Origin: Tetradesmus obliquus
Taxonomy: Eukaryota; Chlorophyta; Chlorophyceae; Sphaeropleales; Scenedesmaceae
Direction: 5' to 3'
Length of the DNA stretch: 64,000 nt
NCBI GenBank assembly: GCA_030272155.1
Contig: CP126203.1
Span: 3,162,001 to 3,226,000, forward strand
Of the stretch, positions 10,801 to 21,775 are shown piece by piece. Position numbers and translations under genes: made by a program. How positions within the stretch are numbered: the stretch's first letter is position 1; every line of letters begins with the position of its first letter. The notes under the pieces are model-generated. The model searched no databases and was not told the DNA's origin. It was given only the letters and a program-made list of their open reading frames with translations.

Positions 10801-13800
10801 TAATGAAAACTTATACAGAGTGAAAACTATACTACCAGTGGTGACCCAAGGCCTGGTTGTGTGCACAGCAAGATGTGGTTGCAACCCTTCAGAGTGATGG
10901 AAGCGCTGTATCAGTGATCACGCTGCAACCATGCACTGCCGCACTGCTTGGGATCGGCATGCTGGCTGGTGCCGCAACACTGCACTGCATGCGCCCGGAC
11001 TGCGCCTGGAACGCGCCCGGAACACTGCAATGCACGCGCCCGGAACGCGCCCTGAACGCTGCAATGCACACTGCAATGCACACGCCCGGAACGCGCTCAG
11101 AACGCTGCAATGCACACTGCAATGCACACTGCAAGGCACACTGCAATGCACACTGCAATGCACACTGCAATGCACACTGCAATGCACGCGCCCACTGGCT
11201 GCAGTCGACACAGCGGCAGTGCCAAGTTGACAGCAGCAGATATGCACGCCAAAGCCCCAATCTTGCACGCATCATCGCCAGACGCTGGCTGCACATGCAG
11301 GCAAGTTGATCACAAGAAAATGCTGACAGACATCACTGCTGCTGCTGCTGCTGCTGCTGCTGCAGGTTCAAGCGCAGCCGTCTGCGCGCCAAGGCTGCCA
11401 TGCTGCACATGGAGGCAGAGGTGGAGCGCAAGCTGATGGAGATGAGCCTGCTCAGCAAGGAAAATGAGGCGCTCAAGCTCAAGCACACGGTGCGTGATGT
11501 TCAATTTTTGAACATGTGTGACTTTTTGGATTTGATTGCTTGGGATGCAGTGCAAGGGGCGAGAGCAGTTGCTGTTGGCTTGTGGTGCAGCTGCTCAGCG
11601 AGGAGGAGCAGCTGCCGAAGCTTCAGCAGCAGGCGGCCAGGGGTCAGGTGTGGCCGGAGTGCTAGGGTTTGGGGTGTGGCATGGAGGCAGAGGTGGAGCG
11701 CAAGCTGATGGAGATGAGCCTGCTGAGCAAGGAAAATGAAGCCTTGAAGCTCAAGCACACGGTGAGTTGTCAGGAATTTTATGGGAGGTTTTGAATGTCT
11801 TGGGTGCGTACGACGGGTTTGTAGTTTGCTGTTGGCTTGTGGTGACCTAGCATGATGTGCTGTCGTGAGCGACCGTGCATCAGTGCCGTCGCTACAACAC
11901 TACATGTGACAGCCTTGTGCGCTACCACCACCAACACAGCCTGTGACTCCATCACACACCCCACACAGACCCCAATGCCTGACTTCTCGCCGTCCTGACT
12001 GTTCTCGTTGCCCTGCAAGCGTAATGCCTTGTGCTGGCAGTGCGCAACCTAACTTATCCTAACCCTTAACTCAAACCGACCTCACCTCACCTAAGCCTCG
12101 TGCTGGCAGTGCGCAACCGGCGGGGTCCCGACCTTCGATTGTTCGCTGCAACGTCGTATCCGATCTGTGTACACAATGTGACTCTTTCGCCTTATTCCTT
12201 GCGCTCCTGCAGGCGCTGAGTTTGGTGCTGGCATTGCCCAACAAGCACCTCGCCCTGCTGAAGCACTACGGCCCGCCATTCTACTTACTCACACACACCT
12301 CGCTGCCTCACCTCTCACCATCCTGATTGTCCTGACTGCCCTCACCATCCTGACATGCCCTGCAGGCGCTGAGCCTTGTGCTGGCAGTGCGCAACAGGCA
12401 CCTCGACCTGCTGAAGCACTACGGCCCGCCAGTGTACCCGCGATCGCGCGCAGCAGCAGCAGCAGCCTCCATGTCTCTCAGTGGCAGCACGCCACCAGTT
12501 AGCAGCTCAACGGCCACTACAGACAGGCAGAGCAGCGAGGCAGGGAAGTGCAGCGTCGGGGACGCAAGTGGAGAGGTCAGCAGCATGGACGCCGAACCCA
12601 CAGCAGCAGCAGCGGCCGGCGACGGCAGCACTGCAGCAGTAGCAGCAGGAGATGAGGCAGCTGGGCCGTGTGTTATCTTCAGCGGCAGGCTCGGCAGGGC
12701 TTTTGCAGACATGCCCAGCCTACCTCCGGAAGCAGCAGCAGGGAAGCCGATGCAGATTGGGACGCACACTGCTGCTGTGCTGGACGCCTATACTGGCCGC
12801 GGCAGCAGCAGCCGCAGCCGCAGCAAGAAAGAAAGGTCCAACAGCAGCAGCACGGCAGCAGCGGCAGCAGCGGCAGCGGCACCAACAGGAGCGGGAGCAG
12901 CAGCAGGCGGCGTGGACTGGCCTGCAGTGCTGCAGATGCGGCTGCATCAGCTTGCAGCACATGCACAGCCGCTGCCAGCGATGTCAGTTGCGGCGTGTAA
13001 GCTGCTGACCCAGCACCAGCTGGCCAACTACTGGAGGCACTTTGTGTACCAGGCGGCGCTGATGCTGCAGCAGCTGGAATGCGCGCCGTCTGCTGCTGCT
13101 GCTGCCGCTGCTGCAGCGGCAATCCACGAGTACATAACCTCACAAGCCTTCAGCAGCTTTAGTGTGATCGTGCTGAACCCTGCGGCCTTGATACGAATGG
13201 CCGCGACAGATCTAGAAAGTAACGCTGACATCAACCCACACGAGCTGGAGCAGCACTGGATGCGAGTGGTGCTAGGGCTGCAGCTGAGCGAGCAGCAGCA
13301 GCAGCTGTTAATGACGGTGTTTGAGATGATTGGGCGGGATCTGCTGGCCATCAGCAGGCAGCGCAAGCGGCTGCTGGCTGAGATGATTCTGGCCACAACT
13401 GCTGCAGCAAAGGTAGGTTGGGGTTTAGGGTTTGAATGGGGCTGGAATCAGTGTAGCTGAGTGAAGCTACAACTTGAAGGCTGGCTGGTGGCATCTGCAC
13501 GCCATGCAGCAGCAGTCTGCCGAAACAAAAAGACGTCCTCTTGTGCTGCTGCATGCATGTCCAATGGCGATTGCAGATGCTGTCATGCAAGGACAGCACT
13601 AGCTGTTTGGCGCTATCTACAAAGACCACTGTGCCTGGCTGTTGCCTATATAGCATATGGCATGCGTTGATATCAATATTCAAATGCTCAAGCCGTGTAC
13701 GCACCGCCGATCCTGCTGCTGCCTCCCTCTGCCGTGCAGAACCAAGCACAAGCCAGTGCGCAGAAGCAGGGGGCAGCAGCAGCGGCTGCCGGCATGCCAG

Positions 13801-14811
13801 CTGACCCCACTGCAGCAGCAGCAGCAGCAGGCAGCACCCCTGTAGCAGCAGCAGCAGCAGCAGCAGGTGGTCCCATGATGCCTGCCACACTGCGCGAGCT
13901 GCTGGCGGCTGCCACTGGCCAGATCAGCACGCCGCAAGGCGGCGGCTGTGGGCCGGGCGGTGGGCTGAGTGGTGGGCCGAGCAGCCGCCGGCTGCTGATG
14001 GATCTGGCTGACGTGGCGGCTGCAAACCGCAGCTATGGATCTGGCAGTGCTGCTGGATCTGGATCTGGATCTGCTGCTGCTGCTGGTGGGGAGAGTGATG
14101 GTCCTGGGCTGTCATCTTCTGTGCTGGATGTGCTGGGGCAGGTGCAAGCCACGGTGCAGCGAGAGGTGCTTGCGGCAATCACGCTCAACTCCACGTTTGC
14201 AGACATGGTGCTGGACCCTGTGCAGGTGCGTGCATTGAAGCTGGTTGGGTGTGGGTGCGCGGTTCACGTACTCGTGCAAGGCTGCTGCTTCTGTAGGGTA
14301 CTGATGATATCATGGGTGGGCTGCATTGCTTGCAGCATGTTACTGCTGTATGCATGGCGTGCACCAACTGCTGCTCATAACTGCACATATCAGATCAGGA
14401 CAAGTCCCATTTTTTTCCACAGTGCTTGCAAGTGCTTCCGCTACGGGTGCTAAACCACGCCTGCTCTGTGCCCTGCTTTGCTGCACTTTGCAGGTGGCTC
14501 GCCTGGCTGTGCTGTCATACCCAGTGTGCCCCAATGCTCTAGGTGTGGCCATTGCCTTTGCAAAGCACTCTGGGTGGCGGCCTAAGGCGGGCATCTTAGG
14601 CAATGTGGCACTCACACGCGTGCCGCGCACTGGCAGCGAGCAGCAGCAGGACAGCGGCGATGCTGGATCAGCAGCAGCAGCAGCCGGCGCTAGCGACTCG
14701 TCTGCAGCAGCAGCAGCAGGCAGGGGCCGCAGCACGCGCGCGTCTGCACGGAAGCAGCAGCAGAGCACTGTGCTTGGAGGTGCCGGCGGCTTGGTCACAG
14801 TCAAAGCCGCA

Positions 14812-14843
<32 letters not shown>

Positions 14844-15012
14844 GTGTGAAGTTCAGTATGCAGAGGATGAAGAAGATGAGGAGGAAGCCAACCCTGAAAT
14901 GCCAGAGACAGTCGCTGATATGCTGAGCGATGTGCAGTCGGGCCGCATTGCTGCAGCCACGTTGATCCTGCAGGCAGCTGAGCAGGAGCCAAACCTGCCC
15001 AGGGACTGCTGA
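7897..15012 (+). CDS. Gln-rich basic/coiled-coil (bZIP-like) candidate transcription factor
   Basis: Five-exon model: 7897-9359, 11366-11489, 12366-13412, 13740-14225, 14494-15012; all phases agree (1,212 residues). Exon 1 is dominated by poly-Gln and poly-Ala tracts, with an Arg/Lys stretch near its end (KARPRRGASQSK). Exon 2 reads RFKRSRLRAKAAMLHMEAEV followed by a leucine/charged helix with a KENEALKLK core, which looks like a basic region followed by a short coiled coil. Exon 3 opens with ALSLVLAVRNRHLDLLKHYG and later holds a conserved-looking helical block (LTQHQLANYWRHFVYQ and ISRQRKRLLAEM). Exon 5 has VARLAVLSYPVCPNALGVAI and an acidic run (DEEDEEEA). Nuclear transcription factor is inference; the basic region lacks the canonical bZIP Asn/Arg spacing, so another coiled-coil protein remains possible. 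The ATG at 7897 is the first in frame. Intron 1 (2 kb) is enlarged by a retroposed insertion. Confidence 0.6.
9371..10577 (-). mobile_element. Retroposed insertion (poly-A tailed) with 15-bp target-site duplications
   Basis: GAAGCCGGTATGCTT occurs at 9371-9385 and again at 10563-10577. On the minus strand the segment between them ends in a run of 16 A (9384-9399 as T on plus), and TGTAA lies about 12 bases before the tail. Its 5' end is an open frame down to 10143 rich in Ser/Gly and then Arg/Glu (for example AELRQQIQREWDRVEV and GCGIPFAWLQG), with no ATG at the 5' boundary. This is the hallmark of target-primed reverse transcription: a 5'-truncated retrocopy of an mRNA, or a LINE/SINE-type element. 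The encoded peptide is not recognised. Confidence 0.7.
11058..11187. repeat. CACTGCAATGCA 12-bp tandem repeat
   Basis: About ten units of CACTGCAATGCA, preceded from about 10990 by degenerate GCGCCCGGAAC units, lie in intron 1 of the bZIP-like gene. Confidence 0.9.
11690..11760 (+). pseudogene. Duplicate copy (A') of the coiled-coil exon
   Basis: The stretch from GAGGTGGAGCGCAAGCTGAT through the AAGCACACG|GTGAGT donor repeats 11414-11489 of exon 2 almost base for base. It lacks the basic region. An in-phase acceptor (GCAGAG|GTG) exists, so it could be spliced in as an extra coiled-coil segment or be a relic. Confidence 0.7.
12210..12290 (+). pseudogene. Duplicate copy (B') of the start of exon 3
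   Basis: After CCTGCAG it reads ALSLVLALPNKHLALLKHYG, the same as exon 3 (ALSLVLAVRNRHLDLLKHYG) with a few changes, then diverges and reaches a stop. Two shorter echoes (CTTGTGCTGGCAGTGCGCAA and similar) lie at about 12030 and 12100. It has an acceptor but no clear donor, so a relic is more likely than a working alternative exon. Confidence 0.65.
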
Positions 15013-15290
15013 GGGAGTGCAATGAGCAGCAGCAGGACAGCGGCAACGCTGCCTCAGCAGCAGCAGCAGCAGCGGGTGCCAGCGGTTCGTCTGCAGCAAC
15101 AGCAGCAGCAGCAGCAGGCAGGTGGCGCGTCTTGTGTGGTTTTGACAGTGACAAAGCCGCCTGCGCCACCAAGCGCAGTGCTGTGCGGATGTTCCCGCGC
15201 AGTTGGGCCGCATTGCTGCAGCCACGCTGATCCTGCAAGCAGCTGAGCAGGAGCCAAACCTGCCCAGGGACTGCTGAGGGAGTGCAGCAC
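15013..15290 (+). pseudogene. Rearranged tandem copy of the last bZIP-like exon
   Basis: Just after the stop codon the Ser/Ala/Gln block of 14636-14740 and the final block of 14938-15012 are repeated, down to the same CCCAGGGACTGCTGA. Between them, 15132-15185 is the reverse complement of 14761-14810. This is a duplicated exon with an internal inversion and no open frame. Confidence 0.75.
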
Positions 15291-16261
15291 AGCGTATGAG
15301 CCAGCTCAATGCCCAGCTCCTGCAAAGCACACAGCAAGGAGCGCAGCACAGCGCCTGAGGCAGGCCATTTTGTATGTACCAGGCCTGGTACATACAAGAT
15401 CTAATGTATGTGCGTCACCTAGGTGACACATGAGACATGCGGCTCATTTTGTTGATTGTTGAACAGCAACAAAGGATCCGCTGCAGCTGCGCGCATCTGC
15501 AAGCCACTGAGTGCATTTGTCTGGCTGCAGGACTGCAGGAGGAAGCGTACGCTGGCCGGCAGCATGTCAGCAGTTGCGTGGTGTACAGCTTGCAGTGGTG
15601 GAGTCTGTATGTGACCTGCATTCATAAGTATGGTGTTCTGAGCGTTTCTGCATGCACCACACGCCCCAGCGCATGCAGCAATGGTGCGTTTGGGCTGCTC
15701 AAGGGCTGCAGAATGATGTGCAGCAACAGCAGCCTGATCTGTTTTAAAGCAGGCTTAATGGCAGGTGCATGTTTGGCGATGTAGGGTGGAAGGCGGCAGC
15801 AGCAGCAGCAGCAGCAACGTTGCACAGCTGTGCTTGCTGCCTGTCCAACAGCACTGGAGCTTCTTGGGACGATAGCTGTGTCTCAGCAGTGTATGGGGTG
15901 GCGGGGCAAATGCGCAAACATACCTTGCTAGGCGCAAGTTGCTAGCCACGAGCAGGGCAGGCACTTGCTGCTGCACCTTTGAATGAAGACTCTGCAACAT
16001 CTGCTGGATCACCATGCGGCTGTTGTTGCTGGCTGAGTAGCTTCTACTCTGCATTGAAAGTGCAGGCTTGTGTACTGCTGGCAGGCAGCTTCTACTCTGC
16101 ATTAAAGGTTGATGTTAAAGCCTGAACCCCTGCAGTCTTGTGAATGTGTGCTGTTGGTGCTGGCAGGCAGCCGCTTGGTGCACCCTTGGCATTGAAGGAG
16201 AAATGGTTACATGTGGGTCCTGGCACCAAGGACGCACTACAGGCTGTTTTACTATGACATT

Positions 16262-16340
16262 TGCCTTGTCTGGTGGCACCTTGGCATTGTCTGGTGGCAC
16301 CTTGGAATCGTCTGGTGGCATCTTTGCTTTGCCTGGTCGC
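16262..16340. repeat. TCTGGTGGCACCTTGG minisatellite
   Basis: Four degenerate units of about 21 bases (TGTCTGGTGGCACCTTGGCA and variants). They are flanked by two copies of a GCACCAAGGAYGCACTACAG block at about 16224 and 16347. Confidence 0.8.
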
Positions 16341-19300
16341 ATGCAGGCACCAAGGATGCACTACAGGCTGTTTACCTATGTTGCCTGCTAGGGTGTGTCA
16401 CCATACAGCAGTTGGCAACTGTTGCCGCCATCCATGGATGATATTGTTTATGGAATTATCAGCTATCAAATAGCTATTTTTTGTGCCAGAATTGTCCTGC
16501 TTGTTTCTGAGGTCTGTTTGTGCCTGCGGATGACCTCACAGCACAACATGGCCCTGTCTGCCCAACCATGTTCTTGAACATGCATATGCATTCTTGTTTA
16601 CGTACTGACGATGCAGCCGCCACAGTGCTGACAGTGGCATGCTGCAAGGACAATTGCTGGCTAGCAGCTGAGCAGCAGCCAGATGGGGCTGCTTGGCTGC
16701 TGCTGTCGCTGCTACTGCTATTACTGTTATTGTTACCGTTACCCACTGCAATAACAGAGGGCAATGTGAGCACGTTGGATTCTTTCATCAAAAACATGAG
16801 CAGTGTTTTGACTGCTGCTGGCCTCCTGGCTGTGTCACATGCACCCGCTCCAAATAGCGTGTGTATGGCAGATGTGCTGGTGGCTTGTGTTGTGGTAGGA
16901 TTGCAGGGCTCATACCAATTGGTGTACTTGGTGTAAACGCAGAAGCTAAGTACAGACTGGCACAGCATGCTGCGCAGCATGTTAGGCTGGCGTCATGGTG
17001 CAGGAACACCTGCTAAGCGGCAGGATACTACAGTTGCGCTTTTCTGCTATATCTTTGCTGGCGTGCAGCATTCCTTACTAGCATTTGGCGTGGCGGCTTG
17101 AGTGGCCGCTCGTTTGAAAGCACCTTGACGGCGCGTGCTGTTGCTTTTCAGAAGTTCAGGTTTCAGCACCTCAACAGAATTGACCTTTCGGTGTGTTACG
17201 TAGCATTTATGTATCTGAGTTCAGCAGTCGGATCCTTCTCGGGGCTGGTGTAACCAGCAATGCTGTTGGATCAGTTGCAATGGGATCCATTGCAGTTAAA
17301 CACCTGTGGTGGCATTGTGAGCAGCAATGCAGCCTCGCTGCGCTCAAAAGAAGTCAGCCGGACTTCTGATCACAGCAGGGGTGGGCTGGCCTTGTCTTGT
17401 AACGGCTCATGCAGCAAGCTGCTGCTTGCAAATCGCATGTAGGCCTGCAGGATTTGTGGTTATGTGGGCTGTGTGCGCTGCTAGCGCAGCCGGCCCTGCT
17501 GACGCCGGTGCTTGCAGGATCATCTGCCTTGTTGACAGACAGTTGGCCGGCTGCTGTTACGCTTGCAGCTTGCAGGCCGACCTGTCATTTTGTTTGGGTA
17601 TGTTGCATGTGCTTCGGTTGGCGCTGCAGCTGGTGTCCATCAGGTCTGGCGCTGGGGGGCATTGGATACTGTGTGTCTGCTGTTCGGGGCTGCACTGCTG
17701 CTGGCAGTCAGTGTCATTGGCGGCCGCACTCTGAATCGGGGGTGTCACCAATGTCAAGGTTGCAATGCGCCTTGCTTCCAGGGATGCAGTTATGTAGTGA
17801 AGCAGCGTTGCGCACAATGCTGTCGGCGTGCTGTTGTGCTGCCAGGGCCCTGGAACCTTCGGATCTACATCTTGTTTGAATGCTGCATTTTCATTCAAGT
17901 TGCATCTTACACCACATACCTGACTGCCAGTATGCAGCTTCTTCATACTTGATAGTCGTGTATATGTTGTGTTCGTCATGGGTTAAGCATGATGCTTACC
18001 TAACGTGTGCTTGTGTGTGTCCTTTCATACTGTACAAATCTATGGTTCATGCCTAAGGCTTACTCGTACTTGTCTACAACAGGAGGGTTTAGGGTTTGGG
18101 TTTAGTTGCTTACACGGCGCTCGGTTGCTCTTTGCACTGCCACCTCAGGCTTTGCGCGTGAAGGAAAACTGCAGGCGTGCAGGGTGGGGGCCATAGCATG
18201 CTGTTTGCTGCGGCACTTGTGTTGCTGCGCAGCACAACAGCATGTACAGCCATGAGCTTGCCAGCACGTGTCTCTTTGTGTACCTGCTTAGCACACCTGC
18301 CAGCGCCAGCCTCTTGTGCACGCAGCACAACCGCATATGTTGCGTTACATGCCAGCACCGCTCGTGCTGCTTTGCTGTTATGATCCGTGCAGCTGTGGTG
18401 GCTTTGTTGGAGGCGGTTCAATTACTATGTTACATCATGTTCACTCAGCGGTTTTAACCCTCAAACTGCCTGCATGCATGCGCGTTTGTGACGCTGCGAT
18501 GCCAAGCATCATGCAGCAGGTCCCTGAAGCATGGTGGCAGATGAGCATGGTTGCCTGCGCCTGCTGATGTTAGGTAACATGTACTTTGGATCTGCGGCTT
18601 GCACGCAATGCGTCTTATATAACATCAGGGTGTGTTGTGTTCGCCGTGTTTTTCTTTTCAACATCAAGTTGGGTCTTTGGATCCTGCTCGCGGTTCCCTG
18701 GTTGCCGCCGCCTGCTGCATTACGTGTTGTAGCAAAAGGGGACTCTGCTCATGTTTAGGTTTGGGTGGGGTGGCGTAATCTGTTTGTTGGTGTACTGCGG
18801 GCGCTGCTGTGTCTTTGAGTGACGTTGCTTTTGCGCTGGTGTTTTCCAATCTTTCCCCAACTGTGCGCTGGGGCTCGGATTGAACGAGGCTGACTGCAAG
18901 GGGTATTGGCTGTCTAGCCGCTGCAACTGCCACCAAGTGTTGTGTGGTTGCAGCAATGCTGTGGGGGACCAGCAGCAACATCCGTCAAAGGCACAGCCCT
19001 GACCCTTGAGCAGGTTTTCAGCATAATGTATCCATTCAATACTTTTGATGTTTTGACCACACACAGCATAGGAGTCCAGTCTGCAATCTGAAGGGTTTTA
19101 TCATGGTGGGAGCATGCTGTGCTGCTGTTGGCCTGGGGAGAAGAGCCGATTGGGACCCCGCCCTGTTTGTGGTGTTGTTTTGCCGTCAAGGGCTCATTGC
19201 ACCAAACAGGTGCAATGAAATAGGGTGTTCAAAAACACGTCTCTGTTATTGTATAACGATCTGCTGAATGGCTGCTCGCGAGCTGTGTGGGGTTGCAGCA

Positions 19301-20398
19301 GTAGGCTGAAACACTCCAGGCTTTTTTGCTGTTTGCTGTCACCCCCAGGCATTGCAAATTCTGTAACTTACAGACCTTGAAGGTCAAAGCACCTGGTTAC
19401 GGCCTCATCAACGGTGTGCACTGCATGCATTGCTGCCCATTGCCTGCGCCGCTTCTCCTGATTGCTGCAACCATTCACAGAGCAGTGATGCATGTGTCAA
19501 TTGCGTTACAACGTAACAGCAACGAGCCGCAAGGGCTGTGCCTGCAAGTGACAGGTGGCAAGTCATTGGCTGCATTTCAGCAGCTGTGCCACAGGATCAA
19601 GCACCAACAACTTCACAGCCACTGTAAGCAAAGTGCAGATGCTACAGGACATCGTGGCGCTGGTGGTGTGAATTTCTTTGCCGAGCATACTATGCTTTGT
19701 AGTACAAACATCTCGCACAGGCTTTCCAATGCTCCTGCCATGCCTTGAGCGAGGCGGCAACCTGATGTGTTAGGTTGCCGCAGCTGGCACCATGGTTCCA
19801 TGACGGAACTGAAACTGACAACCGGCAATAGCACTTCAAACATGGTGGTATGTGGTGGCATGACGACAAACGGTGCACACGTCAAGACCTAACAGTAGTA
19901 CACTGCGAACACCGCAACACACTGCTTTGACAAAGCAACCACAACAAAGCAATCCCCACCTTGGGGCGCAGTCTCAGAAGCATGCATGAGGCAGCACTAG
20001 CAAACTGCGCATGCATGTTTGGCTGTCGGACCAGGCACAGCATGCCTGTCGAGACGGCGAGCAGCAGAACGCCAATTCAAAAACATACAATACACCGCAA
20101 GCAGGTGAATGGAGAACCCCAAGCAGCAGCAGACCGAATAATAGTGAAAGCAAATAGGAATGCTTCCAATGCTGCAGGGACCCTGCACCTGATACAACCC
20201 CCACTAGGCGATTGACTTCGGCCAGAACTAACACTCAAAAACACAGCTGGCAGCCTTTGTTTGTCCTAAGATGCACCACCAACCAGCGCGCTGCAGGGAA
20301 GTCACAAGTGTGTCTTCACGCAGCACGCAATGCAGGAGCGCAACAACATACTGCATAGCGTCACTGAATGCTTGGGCTGCTGATACTGTTGGCCTACA

Positions 20399-20587
<189 letters not shown>

Positions 20588-21529
20588 GCCAACAACATTG
20601 CCAGCAAAGATGCAGACACTGCCACAACTTTGTGTGCGTTCTGCTGCGCTCTTATAGAAGCAGAAACAAGCCATACAGGCTCGCATACATTGCACAAATA
20701 ATTTGCGAGCTCATGCTTGCCCAGAACAAGACACAAGGCAATTGCAGCAACCCAGACACAACCAACAGCATAGCAAGCCGCACACAGCTGGCCGCAATAC
20801 ACACACAGGGCTTGCCAGAAGCTCTGCACAATGCCATGGTAAGCAAGCACAGCATGCTGGAGACAACAGCCCAGAGAACCACCACCGCCAGTGCTGCCTG
20901 ACATTACCTTCCATCAGATGCACATAACGACAACACTTGCATGCTAACGCCCATGTGCCCCATGCTGCAGACATCGCAACAATTCCTGCCCCTGCAAGCT
21001 GATTTGCCACACACCTATACACGCAATAATGCCGCACCTTGCATAAAGGAGGACACAAGCCAAACAATCAGCACTGCCGCAACAGCAAGCACACTCACAT
21101 GGACACAGATGCACACTGACAGACACCTAGCGCTATGCTACAGTTCACTCTACCCTCCACATCTCACCCCACACCCAACGTGCTGCAGAATGTGCTGTTC
21201 CTTGATAGATGCCTCCACAACCGCAGCACGCGCAATGGCATGCTTTGCAGCATGCATCGCCATACTCACAAACAAACCATCTTTACAACAACAGCACCGC
21301 AGCAGCGAGCACTTCCACAACCCCTTCCCCAAAGCCACAGCTAGCCATAACAACACACTCACAAATCCACACCCTGGCACTTGCAAATTCACCAAGCGCC
21401 TCTGTTGTACATACTGCGCACACAACGGATGCATGCACACAGGAACCTGGCTGCAGGCTGGTGTGCAGCAGCTGGTGGGCCGCTGCAACGCTGCAGGCCG
21501 GTGCGCAGCAGCCACAGCAATGCCTGCAC

Positions 21530-21612
21530 ACTCATCAGTGGTGCCAAGCCCTGTTGGCCTGCGCTGCCCGGCCATCAGCTGCAATGCTGCCGGCTGGTGC
21601 ACCTCAGCAGTC

Positions 21613-21649
<37 letters not shown>

Positions 21650-21775
21650 TGCCTGCACACTCATCAGTGGTGCCAAGCCATGTTGGCCTGCGCTGCCCGG
21701 CCAACCAGCTGCAATGCTGCCGGCTGGTGCACGTCAGCAGTCACAGCAGCAGCAGCAGCTGCTGTAATGCCTTGC
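21530..21775 (-). pseudogene. Two extra copies of the AlgH gene 3' end
   Basis: On the minus strand the end of the AlgH last exon (CTGCAGCTGATTGGACGGCC through the TGA, residues LQLIGRPAQVNRAGHHR) is followed by two diverged copies of the same 90-odd bases, each spaced by CAG repeats (about 21640-21705 and 21530-21590). They read on minus as LQLMAGQRRPTGLGTTDE, that is, frameshifted relative to the gene. Confidence 0.7.

Noticed and set aside
15022..15397. Poly-Gln and poly-Ala frames after the bZIP-like gene
   Set aside because: They come from the rearranged copy of the last exon, not from a new gene.
19326..19748. VKAPGYG-like chaperonin (GroEL VKAPGFG) resemblance
   Set aside because: Only seven residues match and nothing else of a chaperonin is nearby.
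21150..21704. 184-residue minus-strand open frame
   Set aside because: It is made of the frameshifted extra copies of the AlgH 3' end plus poly-Ala from CAG repeats.
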